A stretch of DNA of 64,000 nucleotides from Christiangramia aestuarii (GTDB lineage: Bacteria > Bacteroidota > Bacteroidia > Flavobacteriales > Flavobacteriaceae): assembly GCF_009735585.1 (NCBI RefSeq), contig NZ_VJVW01000002.1, forward strand, positions 638,210 through 702,209, read 5' to 3'. This document shows, piece after piece, positions 52,756 through 61,404 of the stretch. Below the pieces are notes generated by a model. The model had not been told where the DNA came from, made no database searches, and was given only the letters and a program-made list of their open reading frames with translations. The translations under genes were made by a program, and so were the position numbers. Every line of letters starts with the position of its first letter. Position 1 is the stretch's first letter.

Positions 52756-53964
52756 TTGGAGAGTTACGATATCATTATTGTTGGAGGTGGAGCGGCAGGT
52801 TTCTTCAAGGCTATAAACGCTGCTGAAAATAACCCCGGTTTGAAGATACTTATCCTGGAACGCGGAAAGGAAGTGCTCACCAAGGTCAAAGTTTCTGGTG
52901 GCGGACGCTGTAATGTGACCCACGCTGAATTTATCCCTGCCGAACTGGTAAAAAGATATCCTCGCGGCGAGAAGGAACTTCGTGGTCCCTTTCATAAATT
53001 CATGACCGGAGATACCATTGGCTGGTTCGAAGAACGGGGAATAGACCTGAAGATCGAGGAAGATGGCCGCATGTTCCCGGTGACCGACAGTTCCCAGACC
53101 ATTATAGATTGCTTCAAAAAACAATGCCTTAAACTGAATATCGAAATTCAGAAAGGCCAGAGTTTGAAAAAAATCAAAAAAGAAGAAGATCACTGGTTGA
53201 TCGAGACCAACACACATTCTTTCCCTACCCAAAAAGTAATGCTGGCCACGGGCAGCAACTCCAAGATATGGAAGATGCTGGAAAGAATGGGACATAGCAT
53301 AGTCCCCGCGGTTCCTTCCCTGTTCACTTTTAATATTCAGGATAAAAGAATCAAGGATCTGGCAGGGATCGCCTCAGATGCCGAGGTCAGGATCCTGGAC
53401 CAAAACCTGGAAAGTTCAGGACCGTTATTAATCACGCACTGGGGAATGAGCGGCCCTGCCATCTTAAAACTTTCTGCCTGGGGAGCCAGGGAACTCAACC
53501 AACTCGATTATAAGTTCAGCATCAGCGTCAACTGGCTGCCTGGACATACCTCAACAGACATGTTAGAGAATTTAAAGGAACTAAAATTTTCCAACTCCAA
53601 ACAGCAGGTAAGCAGCAGGCCCCAATTCGAGCTTCCTAAAAGGCTGTGGCAAAGTATAGTTTCAGCTTCAGGAATAAAGAACGAGACCAAATGGGCAGAC
53701 CTTAATAAAGATCAGCTGAAAGATCTCGCAGAACAGCTCACTTCCGCAGTCTACCAGGTAAATGGAAAAAGCACCTTCAAGGAGGAATTCGTTACCGCCG
53801 GAGGAATAGATCTAAAGCAAGTAGATTTCAAGACCTTTGAAAGCAAACTGCACAAGAACCTCTATTTCGCCGGGGAAATACTGAACATCGACGCCATTAC
53901 CGGTGGATTCAATTTTCAGAATGCCTGGACCGGTGGATTCCTTGCGGCAAAGGCTATGAGTTAA
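52756..53964 (+). CDS. HI0933/YhiN family FAD-dependent oxidoreductase
   Basis: 402 residues with a TTG start. FAD-binding GGGAAGFFKAINAAENN at the N-terminus, then LERGKEVLTKVKVSGGGRCN and a C-terminal ITGGFNFQNAWTGGFLAAKA, which close the flavin site. The family is of unknown substrate. Its 3' end overlaps the convergent tspO by 11 bases. Confidence 0.9.
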   Translation: MESYDIIIVGGGAAGFFKAINAAENNPGLKILILERGKEVLTKVKVSGGGRCNVTHAEFIPAELVKRYPRGEKELRGPFHKFMTGDTIGWFEERGIDLKIEEDGRMFPVTDSSQTIIDCFKKQCLKLNIEIQKGQSLKKIKKEEDHWLIETNTHSFPTQKVMLATGSNSKIWKMLERMGHSIVPAVPSLFTFNIQDKRIKDLAGIASDAEVRILDQNLESSGPLLITHWGMSGPAILKLSAWGARELNQLDYKFSISVNWLPGHTSTDMLENLKELKFSNSKQQVSSRPQFELPKRLWQSIVSASGIKNETKWADLNKDQLKDLAEQLTSAVYQVNGKSTFKEEFVTAGGIDLKQVDFKTFESKLHKNLYFAGEILNIDAITGGFNFQNAWTGGFLAAKAMS

Positions 53965-54433
53965 GTCTCCAGATCTCGAAGTTGAAAACTATCGCGAACA
54001 ACACCCACACCGCGTATGGAATGAGCAGGTAGGCCGCGGTATTACTAACGATCCTGAACCACCTAATGGTCAAAAGGATTATAATGAACAAAAGAATAAG
54101 ATCTATAAGGGCTATCAATGGTTGTTTAAGAGCGAAGAAAAGCAGGAACCAGAATCCGTTCAAAAAGAGCTGAAAACCAAAATGGTAAAGGGCAGTTTTT
54201 ACCCATTTATGATAAAAGCCTTTGCTCCAGACCACCCCGGCGGCGATACCCATCAAAACATACATAAAGATCCAGATAGAGCTGAAAAGGTCTTCATCTA
54301 TATGGAACCAGGGTTTTTCCAGCTCGGGGTACCAATCGGCGATCCCGGTCTGGGTGGCCACCGTTCCCATAAAACCGAAGATGAGACATATTCCCACCGC
54401 AAACGAACTTCTTATGAAGAGTTTTCTGGTCAT
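53954..54433 (-). CDS. TspO/MBR family membrane protein
   Basis: 159 residues and five helices. LEKPWFHIDEDLFSSIWIFM and YVLMGIAAGVVW are the TspO signature (usual LxKPxWxPP, here with HI after W-F). Binds porphyrins or cholesterol-like ligands in characterised members. Divergent from the mevalonate operon. Confidence 0.88.
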   Translation of the reverse strand: MTRKLFIRSSFAVGICLIFGFMGTVATQTGIADWYPELEKPWFHIDEDLFSSIWIFMYVLMGIAAGVVWSKGFYHKWVKTALYHFGFQLFLNGFWFLLFFALKQPLIALIDLILLFIIILLTIRWFRIVSNTAAYLLIPYAVWVLFAIVFNFEIWRLNS

Positions 54434-54506
54434 AACTGGCCGGTTGAATTCACTAAAATAGGAATTTATTTGAATTGTTTAGGCAGGATACAAAGTCATA
54501 AAAGTT

Positions 54507-54514
54507 TAACTTTG
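54507..54514 (+). promoter_or_regulatory. -7 box (TAACTTTG) for the mevalonate operon
   Basis: Perfect -7 sequence 16 bases before ATG 54531; no -33 TTG at standard spacing. Confidence 0.4.
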
Positions 54515-54530
54515 GCAAAAATTTTTGAGG

Positions 54531-55613
54531 ATGACCCAAAAGGATTTTATTCCTAAGACAGAACCGAAAAATATTGTTAGCGGAGAAGTTAGCTGGCAAT
54601 CCCCCAGCAATATAGCGTTGGTAAAATACTGGGGTAAGAAAGAAAACCAGATCCCGGCCAACCCTTCCATTAGTTTTACACTGGATGAATGCAGGAGCAC
54701 CACCAGCCTGAAGTATTTTAAAAAAGAAGAAAACAGCGAAGCTTATGATTTCGATTTTTACTTTGAAGGAAAGCCGAAGCAGGATTTTAAACCTAAGATC
54801 CAGAAGTTCTTTCAGCGGATAGAAACATATTGCCCTTATCTAAAGGATTATCAATTCGAGATCCACAGCGAAAACTCCTTTCCTCATAGCAGCGGGATCG
54901 CTTCTTCAGCCAGCGGAATGAGCGCGATCGCCCTATGCTTAATGGACCTGGAAAAGGAACTTTATCCCGGGATGTCCCAGGAATATTTTAATAAAAAGGC
55001 TTCTTTCTTGGCGAGACTGGGTTCTGGAAGTGCCTCCAGAAGCATCGCGGGCCAACTGGTGGTTTGGGGAGAACATGAGAGTATAGAAGGTTCTTCAGAT
55101 GAATATGCCATTCAGTTCCCTTACGAGGTGCACGAAATCTTCAAAACTTATAAGGACACCATCCTGCTGGTAGATAAAGGTGAAAAACAGGTAAGCAGCA
55201 CGGTGGGTCACGACCTGATGCATGGGCATCCGTTTGCCGAAATGCGATTTAAGCAGGCAGAAGACAATCTGGAAAAACTGATCCCGGTGCTCAAGAACGG
55301 GGACACTTCAGAATTTATAAAGATCGTGGAGAGCGAGGCCTTAAGCCTGCATGCCATGATGATGAGCAGCCTTCCTTATTTTATCCTGATGAAACCTAAT
55401 ACACTGGAGGTCATCAATAAGATCTGGGAATACAGAAGAACCACCGGGATACCGGTATGTTTTACCCTTGATGCCGGCGCCAACGTACATGTTCTTTATC
55501 CTGAAAATCACGCTACTAAAATTTTAGAATTCATTAATAATGAGTTAGTTGTATATTGTCAAAACGGACAGTATATTTGCGACCATGTTGGTGATGGAGC
55601 ATCGAAGAATTGA
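54531..55613 (+). CDS. mvaD: diphosphomevalonate decarboxylase
   Basis: About 360 residues from ATG 54531 (MTQKDFIPKTEPKN); the TTG six bases earlier is a poorer start. GHMP-fold with SPSNIALVKYWGKKENQIP near 25-45, PHSSGIASSASGMSAIALC and GSGSASRSIAGQL, and the phosphate-loop Ser cluster. It decarboxylates mevalonate diphosphate to isopentenyl diphosphate. First gene of the mevalonate operon. Confidence 0.92.
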   Translation: MTQKDFIPKTEPKNIVSGEVSWQSPSNIALVKYWGKKENQIPANPSISFTLDECRSTTSLKYFKKEENSEAYDFDFYFEGKPKQDFKPKIQKFFQRIETYCPYLKDYQFEIHSENSFPHSSGIASSASGMSAIALCLMDLEKELYPGMSQEYFNKKASFLARLGSGSASRSIAGQLVVWGEHESIEGSSDEYAIQFPYEVHEIFKTYKDTILLVDKGEKQVSSTVGHDLMHGHPFAEMRFKQAEDNLEKLIPVLKNGDTSEFIKIVESEALSLHAMMMSSLPYFILMKPNTLEVINKIWEYRRTTGIPVCFTLDAGANVHVLYPENHATKILEFINNELVVYCQNGQYICDHVGDGASKN

Positions 55614-55639
55614 TAATTGAAAATGGATAATTGACAATA
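55608..55639. repeat. left AT-rich repeat flanking the four-helix-bundle gene
   Basis: Contains TTGATAATTGAAAATGGATA + ATTGACAAT, overlapping the mvaD stop and ending one base before ATG 55640. Its mirror is at 55988-56024, and a close copy is at 14139-14170. Confidence 0.7.
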
Positions 55640-55990
55640 ATGAAGGAGAATGTCATAGGAACCAAGACTTTTAAGTTCTCCGTGAAAATTGTTAATCTAT
55701 ACAAATCGATTATCGACCAAAAGAAAGAGTTCGTACTTTCGCGCCAACTGGTACGTTCCGGAACAGCCAAAGGGGCGTTGGTAAGAGAATCTGAACAGGC
55801 TGAAAGCAGGGCAGATTTTATTCATAAGCTCTCAATAGGGCTTAAAGAAGCCAATGAAACTGACTACTGGTTAGACCTTTTAAAAGAATCTGACTATATT
55901 AGTGATCTGGAACACAATGAAATGAAAGAAGACCTTGGTGAAATTTTGAAATTGCTTACTAAGATTATCAAGACCTCAAAATCAACATGA
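55640..55990 (+). CDS. four-helix-bundle protein (S23/IVP and bAvd superfamily), repeat-flanked
   Basis: About 116 residues from ATG 55640; a TTG nine bases earlier lies inside the repeat and is rejected. Helical, with FVLSRQLVRSGTAKGALVRE and EANETDYWLDLLKESDYI, the standard motifs of the small four-helix-bundle family found in 23S rRNA intervening sequences and as accessory proteins of diversity-generating retroelements. It lies between mvaD and the mevalonate kinase, flanked by inverted AT-rich repeats; its TGA is part of the right-hand repeat. It has no plausible role in isoprenoid synthesis. Confidence 0.88.
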   Translation: MKENVIGTKTFKFSVKIVNLYKSIIDQKKEFVLSRQLVRSGTAKGALVRESEQAESRADFIHKLSIGLKEANETDYWLDLLKESDYISDLEHNEMKEDLGEILKLLTKIIKTSKST

Positions 55991-56024
55991 TTGTCAATTT
56001 TCAATTATCCATTGTCAATTTGAA
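55988..56024. repeat. right AT-rich repeat flanking the four-helix-bundle gene
   Basis: TGATTGTCAATTTTCAATTA + TCCATTGTCAATTT; it includes the TGA stop. Built from the same words as the left copy in inverse order and orientation. Confidence 0.7.
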
Positions 56025-56030
56025 AATACT

Positions 56031-56969
56031 ATGAAAGGACCTCTATTTTATTCAAAAATCCTTCTCTTCGGGGAGTATGGGATCATTAAGGATTCCAAGG
56101 GTTTATCTATTCCTTATAACTTTTATAATGGTGCTTTGAAACTGGACAAGAATCTAAGTGAAAAAGCACAGAAATCTAATGAGAACCTTAGGAAGTTTGC
56201 AGCCTATCTGGAAGCGCTTCAGGAAAACAATCCTGAGCTAGTACAGTTCGACCTGGAAGACCTAAGGGAAGACATTTCAAAAGGAATGTATTTCGACTCC
56301 AGTATCCCTCAGGGTTATGGGGTTGGTAGTAGTGGTGCCCTAGTAGCGGCAATTTATGATAAATATGCCAAGGATAAGATCACGGTACTGGAGAACCTTA
56401 CCAGGGACAAGCTGTTAAAGCTGAAAAAGATCTTTGGCGAGATGGAATCTTTCTTCCATGGAAAATCTTCAGGGCTTGATCCTTTAAATTCCTATTTAAG
56501 CATCCCGATCCTTATCAATTCTAAGGAAAATATTGAACCTGCCGGCATACCTTCTCAAACCGAAAATGGTACCGGCGCCGTATTCCTTCTGGATAGTGGG
56601 ATTACGGGAGATACTGCACCCATGGTGAGCATCTTCATGGAAAACATGAAACAGGAACCTTTCAGAAAAATGCTGAAAGACCAGTTCGTAAAGCAAACCG
56701 ATGCCTGTGTGGATGATTTCCTTAAGGGAGATGTAAAATCTTTATTCTCTAACGTTAAGAAACTTTCGCATACGGTCCTGGATAACTTTAAACCAATGAT
56801 CCCCGCACAATTTCATAAGTTATGGAAGAAAGGGATCGAAACCAACGATTACTACCTAAAACTTTGTGGTTCTGGTGGCGGAGGATATATACTCGGGTTC
56901 ACCGAAGATATAGATAAAGCCAGAAAAGCTCTGAAAGATTACAATTTAGAAGTAGTTTACAACTTCTAA
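56031..56969 (+). CDS. mevalonate kinase (GHMP kinase)
   Basis: 312 residues. GHMP loop PQGYGVGSSGALVAAI (about 93-108), SKILLFGEYGI near the N-terminus and CGSGGGGYILGF near the C-terminus. Phosphorylates mevalonate in the same pathway as mvaD; phosphomevalonate kinase is the alternative. Assignment rests on motifs and position, 40 bases after the four-helix gene. Confidence 0.85.
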   Translation: MKGPLFYSKILLFGEYGIIKDSKGLSIPYNFYNGALKLDKNLSEKAQKSNENLRKFAAYLEALQENNPELVQFDLEDLREDISKGMYFDSSIPQGYGVGSSGALVAAIYDKYAKDKITVLENLTRDKLLKLKKIFGEMESFFHGKSSGLDPLNSYLSIPILINSKENIEPAGIPSQTENGTGAVFLLDSGITGDTAPMVSIFMENMKQEPFRKMLKDQFVKQTDACVDDFLKGDVKSLFSNVKKLSHTVLDNFKPMIPAQFHKLWKKGIETNDYYLKLCGSGGGGYILGFTEDIDKARKALKDYNLEVVYNF

Positions 56970-56978
56970 ATTATATTC

Positions 56979-57884
56979 ATGGCGAGCACTGCTAACAAGC
57001 GACTTCTGCTGAAGATACTTAGTCTATTTTCAGTAGTAAGAGGTTATAATATCCTGGTAGTCGTCATAGCGCAGTACCTTACATCGGCATTCATACTGGC
57101 CCACGACAAACCTTTACGGGACGTATTGTTCGATCCTAACCTGTTTTTCCTTATCCTCGCTTCATCCAGTACCATCGCGGCTGGCTATATAATCAATAAT
57201 TTTTACGATAGCGAGAAAGACCTTATTAACAGGCCTAAAAAAACCATGCTGGATCGCGTAGTAAGTCAGCGAACCAAGTTATCGGTTTATTTTATCCTGA
57301 ATTTTGCTGCGATCTTTTTTGCCAGCTATGTTTCCTTCAGGGCGGTGGTTTTCTTTTCCATCTATATTTTTGTGATCTGGCTTTATTCCCATCGTCTGAA
57401 AAAAATACTTTTTCTGGGGAACCTGGTAGCCTCTATCCTTACGATTACCCCTTTCTTCATAGTATTTGTTTATTATAAGAACTTCGAAACGGTCATTTTT
57501 ATTCACGCGACCTTCCTTTACCTTATGATCGTAATGCGCGAACTGGTAAAGGACCTGGAAAACATGCAGGGAGACCTGGTACAGAATTACAGGACCATTC
57601 CGCTGGTGTATGGAGAGAAATGGAGCAAGTTTTGTCTTGCTGTTTGCGCCCTGATGGCGATCATTCCCATTTACCTTCTTATCACACGTTTCGAGACCGG
57701 GTACATGAATTATTATTTCTATACCTCGCTAGTGCTACTTATCATTTTCTTACTGATGCTTTACTTTAGCAAGGCTAAGTGGCAGTATCTCCTACTTCAT
57801 AATATTTTGAAACTGATCATTGTAGTGGGTGTTTTCAGCATTTTGCTTATCGACATCGATGAAGTGATCAACCGCGTATTTTAG
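56979..57884 (+). CDS. UbiA family prenyltransferase
   Basis: 301 residues and about eight helices. Asp-rich motif NNFYDSEKDLINRPKKTM is the first NDxxDxxxD-type site and MVRELVKDLENMQGD is near the second. Flavobacterial relatives are usually annotated as geranylgeranylglycerol-phosphate geranylgeranyltransferase, but the real acceptor is unknown. Starts 9 bases after the kinase, so isoprenoid use is built into the operon. Confidence 0.82.
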   Translation: MASTANKRLLLKILSLFSVVRGYNILVVVIAQYLTSAFILAHDKPLRDVLFDPNLFFLILASSSTIAAGYIINNFYDSEKDLINRPKKTMLDRVVSQRTKLSVYFILNFAAIFFASYVSFRAVVFFSIYIFVIWLYSHRLKKILFLGNLVASILTITPFFIVFVYYKNFETVIFIHATFLYLMIVMRELVKDLENMQGDLVQNYRTIPLVYGEKWSKFCLAVCALMAIIPIYLLITRFETGYMNYYFYTSLVLLIIFLLMLYFSKAKWQYLLLHNILKLIIVVGVFSILLIDIDEVINRVF

Positions 57885-57918
57885 ATAAATCCCTCATTCT
57901 AAAACTTTTCTCAATTCC

Positions 57919-57950
57919 TTGGCTACCTCATTGGGGATAACGTATCTTTG
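57919..57950 (+). promoter_or_regulatory. promoter for the pseudouridine synthase gene
   Basis: TTG (57919-57921) and TATCTTTG (57943-57950), 21-base spacer, 15 bases before ATG 57965. Confidence 0.6.
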
Positions 57951-57964
57951 CAAAAAATTTAGCG

Positions 57965-58804
57965 ATGAGTAGAAACGACAGATCTTCAGGCAAAAAGTAC
58001 AGCGGAAGGCAAGGTGGCGGACAGAGAAAGAAGTCCCATGCCCGCGGTAATGCGCCAATCAAACCGAAAATGGAGAAAAGCCCGTTGTCTAATACAGACG
58101 GGATTCGTTTAAATAAATATATCGCGAATTCAGGTATTTGTTCACGTCGCGAGGCAGATATGTATATCGCCGCCGGGAACGTGACCGTTAACGGGAAGAC
58201 CATCACCGAGATGGGTTACCGTGTTAAACTGGAAGATGATGTAAGGTTCGATGGCCGTCGCCTAAACCCTGAAAAACCTGTATATATTCTACTGAACAAA
58301 CCTGCCGGATTCTTCGTGACCGGAAATCCTGAAAAAGGTGGCCGCACCGTAATGGAGCTTGTTTCTAAAGCTACCAGCGCGAAGGTGAGCCCTGTTGGGA
58401 AACTGGACAACCAGGCAAAGGGATTGCTATTATTCACCAATGACGGCACCCTGGCTAAAAAACTGGCCAAACCTAAGAATGGGATCAGGCAGATCTACCA
58501 GGTGACCCTTAACAAGAATATGAGCAAGGAAGACCTGGAAGCCATACAAAAAGGAGTTTATCTTGAAGGCTCCAAGGTACCGGTGACCAGCATTAGCTTC
58601 ATCGATGATAAACCACATACCGAGGTGGGGATAGAATTAAAAAGTATCAAGGAGCATATCGTAACCCGTATTTTCAAAAGCATGGGCTATGAAGTGGAAA
58701 GCCTGGATCGTGTTGTTTTTGGGGGACTTACCAAAAAGGATCTTCCTCGCGGAAGACACCGACACCTTACTGAACAAGAGGTGATTAACCTGGGAATGTT
58801 ATAG
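57965..58804 (+). CDS. RluB-like rRNA pseudouridine synthase
   Basis: 279 residues: basic, Ser/Gly-rich N-terminal tail (about 40), S4 domain (LNKYIANSGICSRREADMYI), then catalytic domain with VGKLDNQAKGLLLFTND carrying the catalytic Asp. The usual GRLDxxTxGLLLLTND is GKLDNQAKG here. Acts on 23S rRNA of the RluB/RluE type. Own promoter, so not part of the mevalonate operon. Confidence 0.9.
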   Translation: MSRNDRSSGKKYSGRQGGGQRKKSHARGNAPIKPKMEKSPLSNTDGIRLNKYIANSGICSRREADMYIAAGNVTVNGKTITEMGYRVKLEDDVRFDGRRLNPEKPVYILLNKPAGFFVTGNPEKGGRTVMELVSKATSAKVSPVGKLDNQAKGLLLFTNDGTLAKKLAKPKNGIRQIYQVTLNKNMSKEDLEAIQKGVYLEGSKVPVTSISFIDDKPHTEVGIELKSIKEHIVTRIFKSMGYEVESLDRVVFGGLTKKDLPRGRHRHLTEQEVINLGML

Positions 58805-59079
58805 TATTTTTTTTAGCTTATCATTCTGTTTTTTTAATACATTTACCCCGTCAAAAACAGGGAGCCATATAACCGGCTTCCTTTCGATTTTTTATGTAAT
58901 TGAACAGAATTTCATTTTACAAGCCTGAAGTCTATTCAGCAGCAGATCTTAGTGGTTTTCAGAAGTTCTCTGGACAAGCCCACACACCCCGAAACCTTTT
59001 CTTAACATTAATTTACCAGTCGATTCTTTTGACCCTATAAATTATTCTCTAATTTTTAGCCTTAAACCATTTTAAGAAA

Positions 59080-60483
59080 TTGAATACCAAGTACAGCGAC
59101 CTCATCGACCAGACTTACTACTTCCCACAGGAAGAGTTTAACCTGGACGGCACACAGTTAAAATTTCATGACATCGACCTCATGGAATTAGTTAAAAAAT
59201 ACGGAGCACCGCTTAAGTTCACCTACCTGCCCAAAATTTCACAGAATATAAATCGCGCGAAAGGCTGGTTCAAATCGGCCATAGAAAAGCATGATTACCA
59301 GGGTTCCTATAACTATTGCTATTGCACCAAGAGCTCTCATTTTGAACATGTTCTTAATGAAGCACTTAAAAACGACATCCATATAGAGACCTCTTCAGCT
59401 TTCGACATCAATATTGTGGAAAAACTGAAGAAGGCCGGGAAGATTTCAGATGATCGCTGGGTGATCTGCAACGGCTTTAAAAGGGACCAATACATTGAAA
59501 ACATCAGCAGGCTGTTGAATGGCGGACATAAGAATTGCCTTCCTATTATAGATAACTATGAGGAGCTGGACCTGCTTTCAGAAAAAATCGAGGGGAAATT
59601 CCAAGTAGGAATACGAATTGCTTCTGAAGAGGAACCAAAATTTGAATTTTATACCTCAAGACTGGGAATAGGTTACAAGAACATTGTTCCTTTCTATAAA
59701 AAACAGCTGGAAGAAAATGAGCAGGTAGACCTGCGTATGCTGCATTTCTTCATAAATACGGGGATTCGCGATACCGCTTATTACTGGAACGAACTGAACA
59801 AATGTCTCAAGGTTTATATCGCCCTGAAAAAGATCTGCCCTACCCTGGACAGCCTGAATATTGGTGGTGGTTTCCCTATAAAGAACTCCCTGGCTTTCGA
59901 TTACGATTACGCCTATATGGTAGACGAGATCGTGAACCAGATCAAGCTTGCCTGTGAAGAGGCCCACGTTGATGTTCCGAACATTTTCACAGAATTCGGA
60001 AGTTTTACCGTTGGAGAAAGCGGCGGAGCGATCTATGAAGTGCTGTACCAGAAGCAACAGAACGACCGTGAGAAATGGAATATGATCAATTCTTCTTTTA
60101 TCACCACTTTACCAGATACCTGGGCCATTAGTAAGAAATTCGTCATGCTGGCGGTAAACCGCTGGAACGATGAATATGAAAGGGTACTTTTAGGTGGCCT
60201 TACCTGCGATAGCGACGATTATTATAACTCAGAGCAGCATACCAACGCCATTTATCTGCCGAAATTCAAAAAGGACAAACCATTATATATTGGATTTTTT
60301 AACACAGGTGCCTACCAGGATACCATTGGAGGTTATGGCGGACTTCAGCATTGCCTGATCCCGCAGCCAAAACATATCCTGATAGACCGTGATGAAAATG
60401 GTGAATTAACCACCAGGTTATTCAGCGAACAGCAAAATGCTGAAGATATGCTGAACATCCTGGGATACGATAGAAACAATTAA
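59080..60483 (+). CDS. speA: arginine decarboxylase (PLP fold III)
   Basis: 467 residues with a TTG start (LNTKYSDLIDQTYYFPQEEF) in a 275-base gap with no other start. PLP Lys is in YNYCYCTKSSHFEHVL, and the fold has LNIGGGFPIKNS, then FTEFGSFTVGESG. Shorter than the E. coli SpeA (about 630) but of the Bacteroidota size. Makes agmatine from arginine. First gene of the polyamine cluster. Confidence 0.88.
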   Translation: MNTKYSDLIDQTYYFPQEEFNLDGTQLKFHDIDLMELVKKYGAPLKFTYLPKISQNINRAKGWFKSAIEKHDYQGSYNYCYCTKSSHFEHVLNEALKNDIHIETSSAFDINIVEKLKKAGKISDDRWVICNGFKRDQYIENISRLLNGGHKNCLPIIDNYEELDLLSEKIEGKFQVGIRIASEEEPKFEFYTSRLGIGYKNIVPFYKKQLEENEQVDLRMLHFFINTGIRDTAYYWNELNKCLKVYIALKKICPTLDSLNIGGGFPIKNSLAFDYDYAYMVDEIVNQIKLACEEAHVDVPNIFTEFGSFTVGESGGAIYEVLYQKQQNDREKWNMINSSFITTLPDTWAISKKFVMLAVNRWNDEYERVLLGGLTCDSDDYYNSEQHTNAIYLPKFKKDKPLYIGFFNTGAYQDTIGGYGGLQHCLIPQPKHILIDRDENGELTTRLFSEQQNAEDMLNILGYDRNN

Positions 60484-60528
60484 TATCTTATAACTTTAAA
60501 ATCAACTAACTAAACTCTCTTATTAGCC

Positions 60529-61404
60529 ATGAGCAAAAAGAATTATGCCGGGATACCCGAAAAATACGCTCGTATAGACGAAGCTAAGGTGGTATTGATT
60601 CCTGTTCCCTACGATGGTACCAGTACCTGGCAAAAAGGCGCCGATAAAGGCCCTGATGCGTTTTTAAATGCTTCTGAAAACATGGAGCTTTACGACATAG
60701 AAACCCAAAGCGAGGTTTACAAGAAAGGGATCTACCTGGCCCCTCCTGTCACCGAGAACTCTTCCCCTGAAAAAATGGTCGAGGCGGTTTATAAGACCAC
60801 CAAAAACTATATTAAACAGGAGAAGTTCGTGACCCTTTTTGGAGGAGAACACTCGATCTCTATTGGAAGCATCAGAGCATTTAACGAGGCTTTTGAAGAC
60901 CTAACCGTGGTTCAGCTGGATGCACATGCCGATCTTAGACCAGAATATGAAGGTTCTAAATGCAATCACGCCTGTGCCCTGCATGAAGCCAGTAAGAATA
61001 CCAACTTGTTGCAGATTGGTATCCGCTCTATGGACATTTCAGAGAAGGACCATATGGACGAGAACCAGGTGTATTTTGCTCATGACCTATACGAAGACTG
61101 GCAGGATGATGCTATTGGCCAGATGACGCCTAACGTATTTATTACAATAGACCTTGATGCTTTTGACCCTAGCATCATGCCTTCTACAGGAACCCCGGAA
61201 CCAGGAGGATTGTTCTGGTATGAGACCCTGGAATTCCTGAAGATGATGTTCAAAAAGAAGAACGTGGTTGGGTTCGACATCGTGGAGCTATGCCCTAACG
61301 AAAAAGAGAAATCTTCAGATTTCCTTGCGGCGAAACTCTATTACAAGATGTTGAGCTATAAATTCAAATATCAAAATTACAACGAAGAAGACGAAGATGA
61401 GTAA
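60529..61404 (+). CDS. speB: agmatinase
   Basis: 291 residues. Manganese ligands His108 (GGEHS), Asp131, His133, Asp135 (QLDAHAD) and Asp208, Asp210 (TIDLDAFDP). Hydrolyses agmatine to putrescine and urea. Located 45 bases after arginine decarboxylase and overlapping the next gene by 8 bases. Confidence 0.92.
   Translation: MSKKNYAGIPEKYARIDEAKVVLIPVPYDGTSTWQKGADKGPDAFLNASENMELYDIETQSEVYKKGIYLAPPVTENSSPEKMVEAVYKTTKNYIKQEKFVTLFGGEHSISIGSIRAFNEAFEDLTVVQLDAHADLRPEYEGSKCNHACALHEASKNTNLLQIGIRSMDISEKDHMDENQVYFAHDLYEDWQDDAIGQMTPNVFITIDLDAFDPSIMPSTGTPEPGGLFWYETLEFLKMMFKKKNVVGFDIVELCPNEKEKSSDFLAAKLYYKMLSYKFKYQNYNEEDEDE

Noticed and set aside
58805..59079. Riboswitch or regulatory leader before arginine decarboxylase
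   Set aside because: Only a weak bulged hairpin near 58858-58880 (GGAGCC/GGCTTCC); nothing resembling a known riboswitch.
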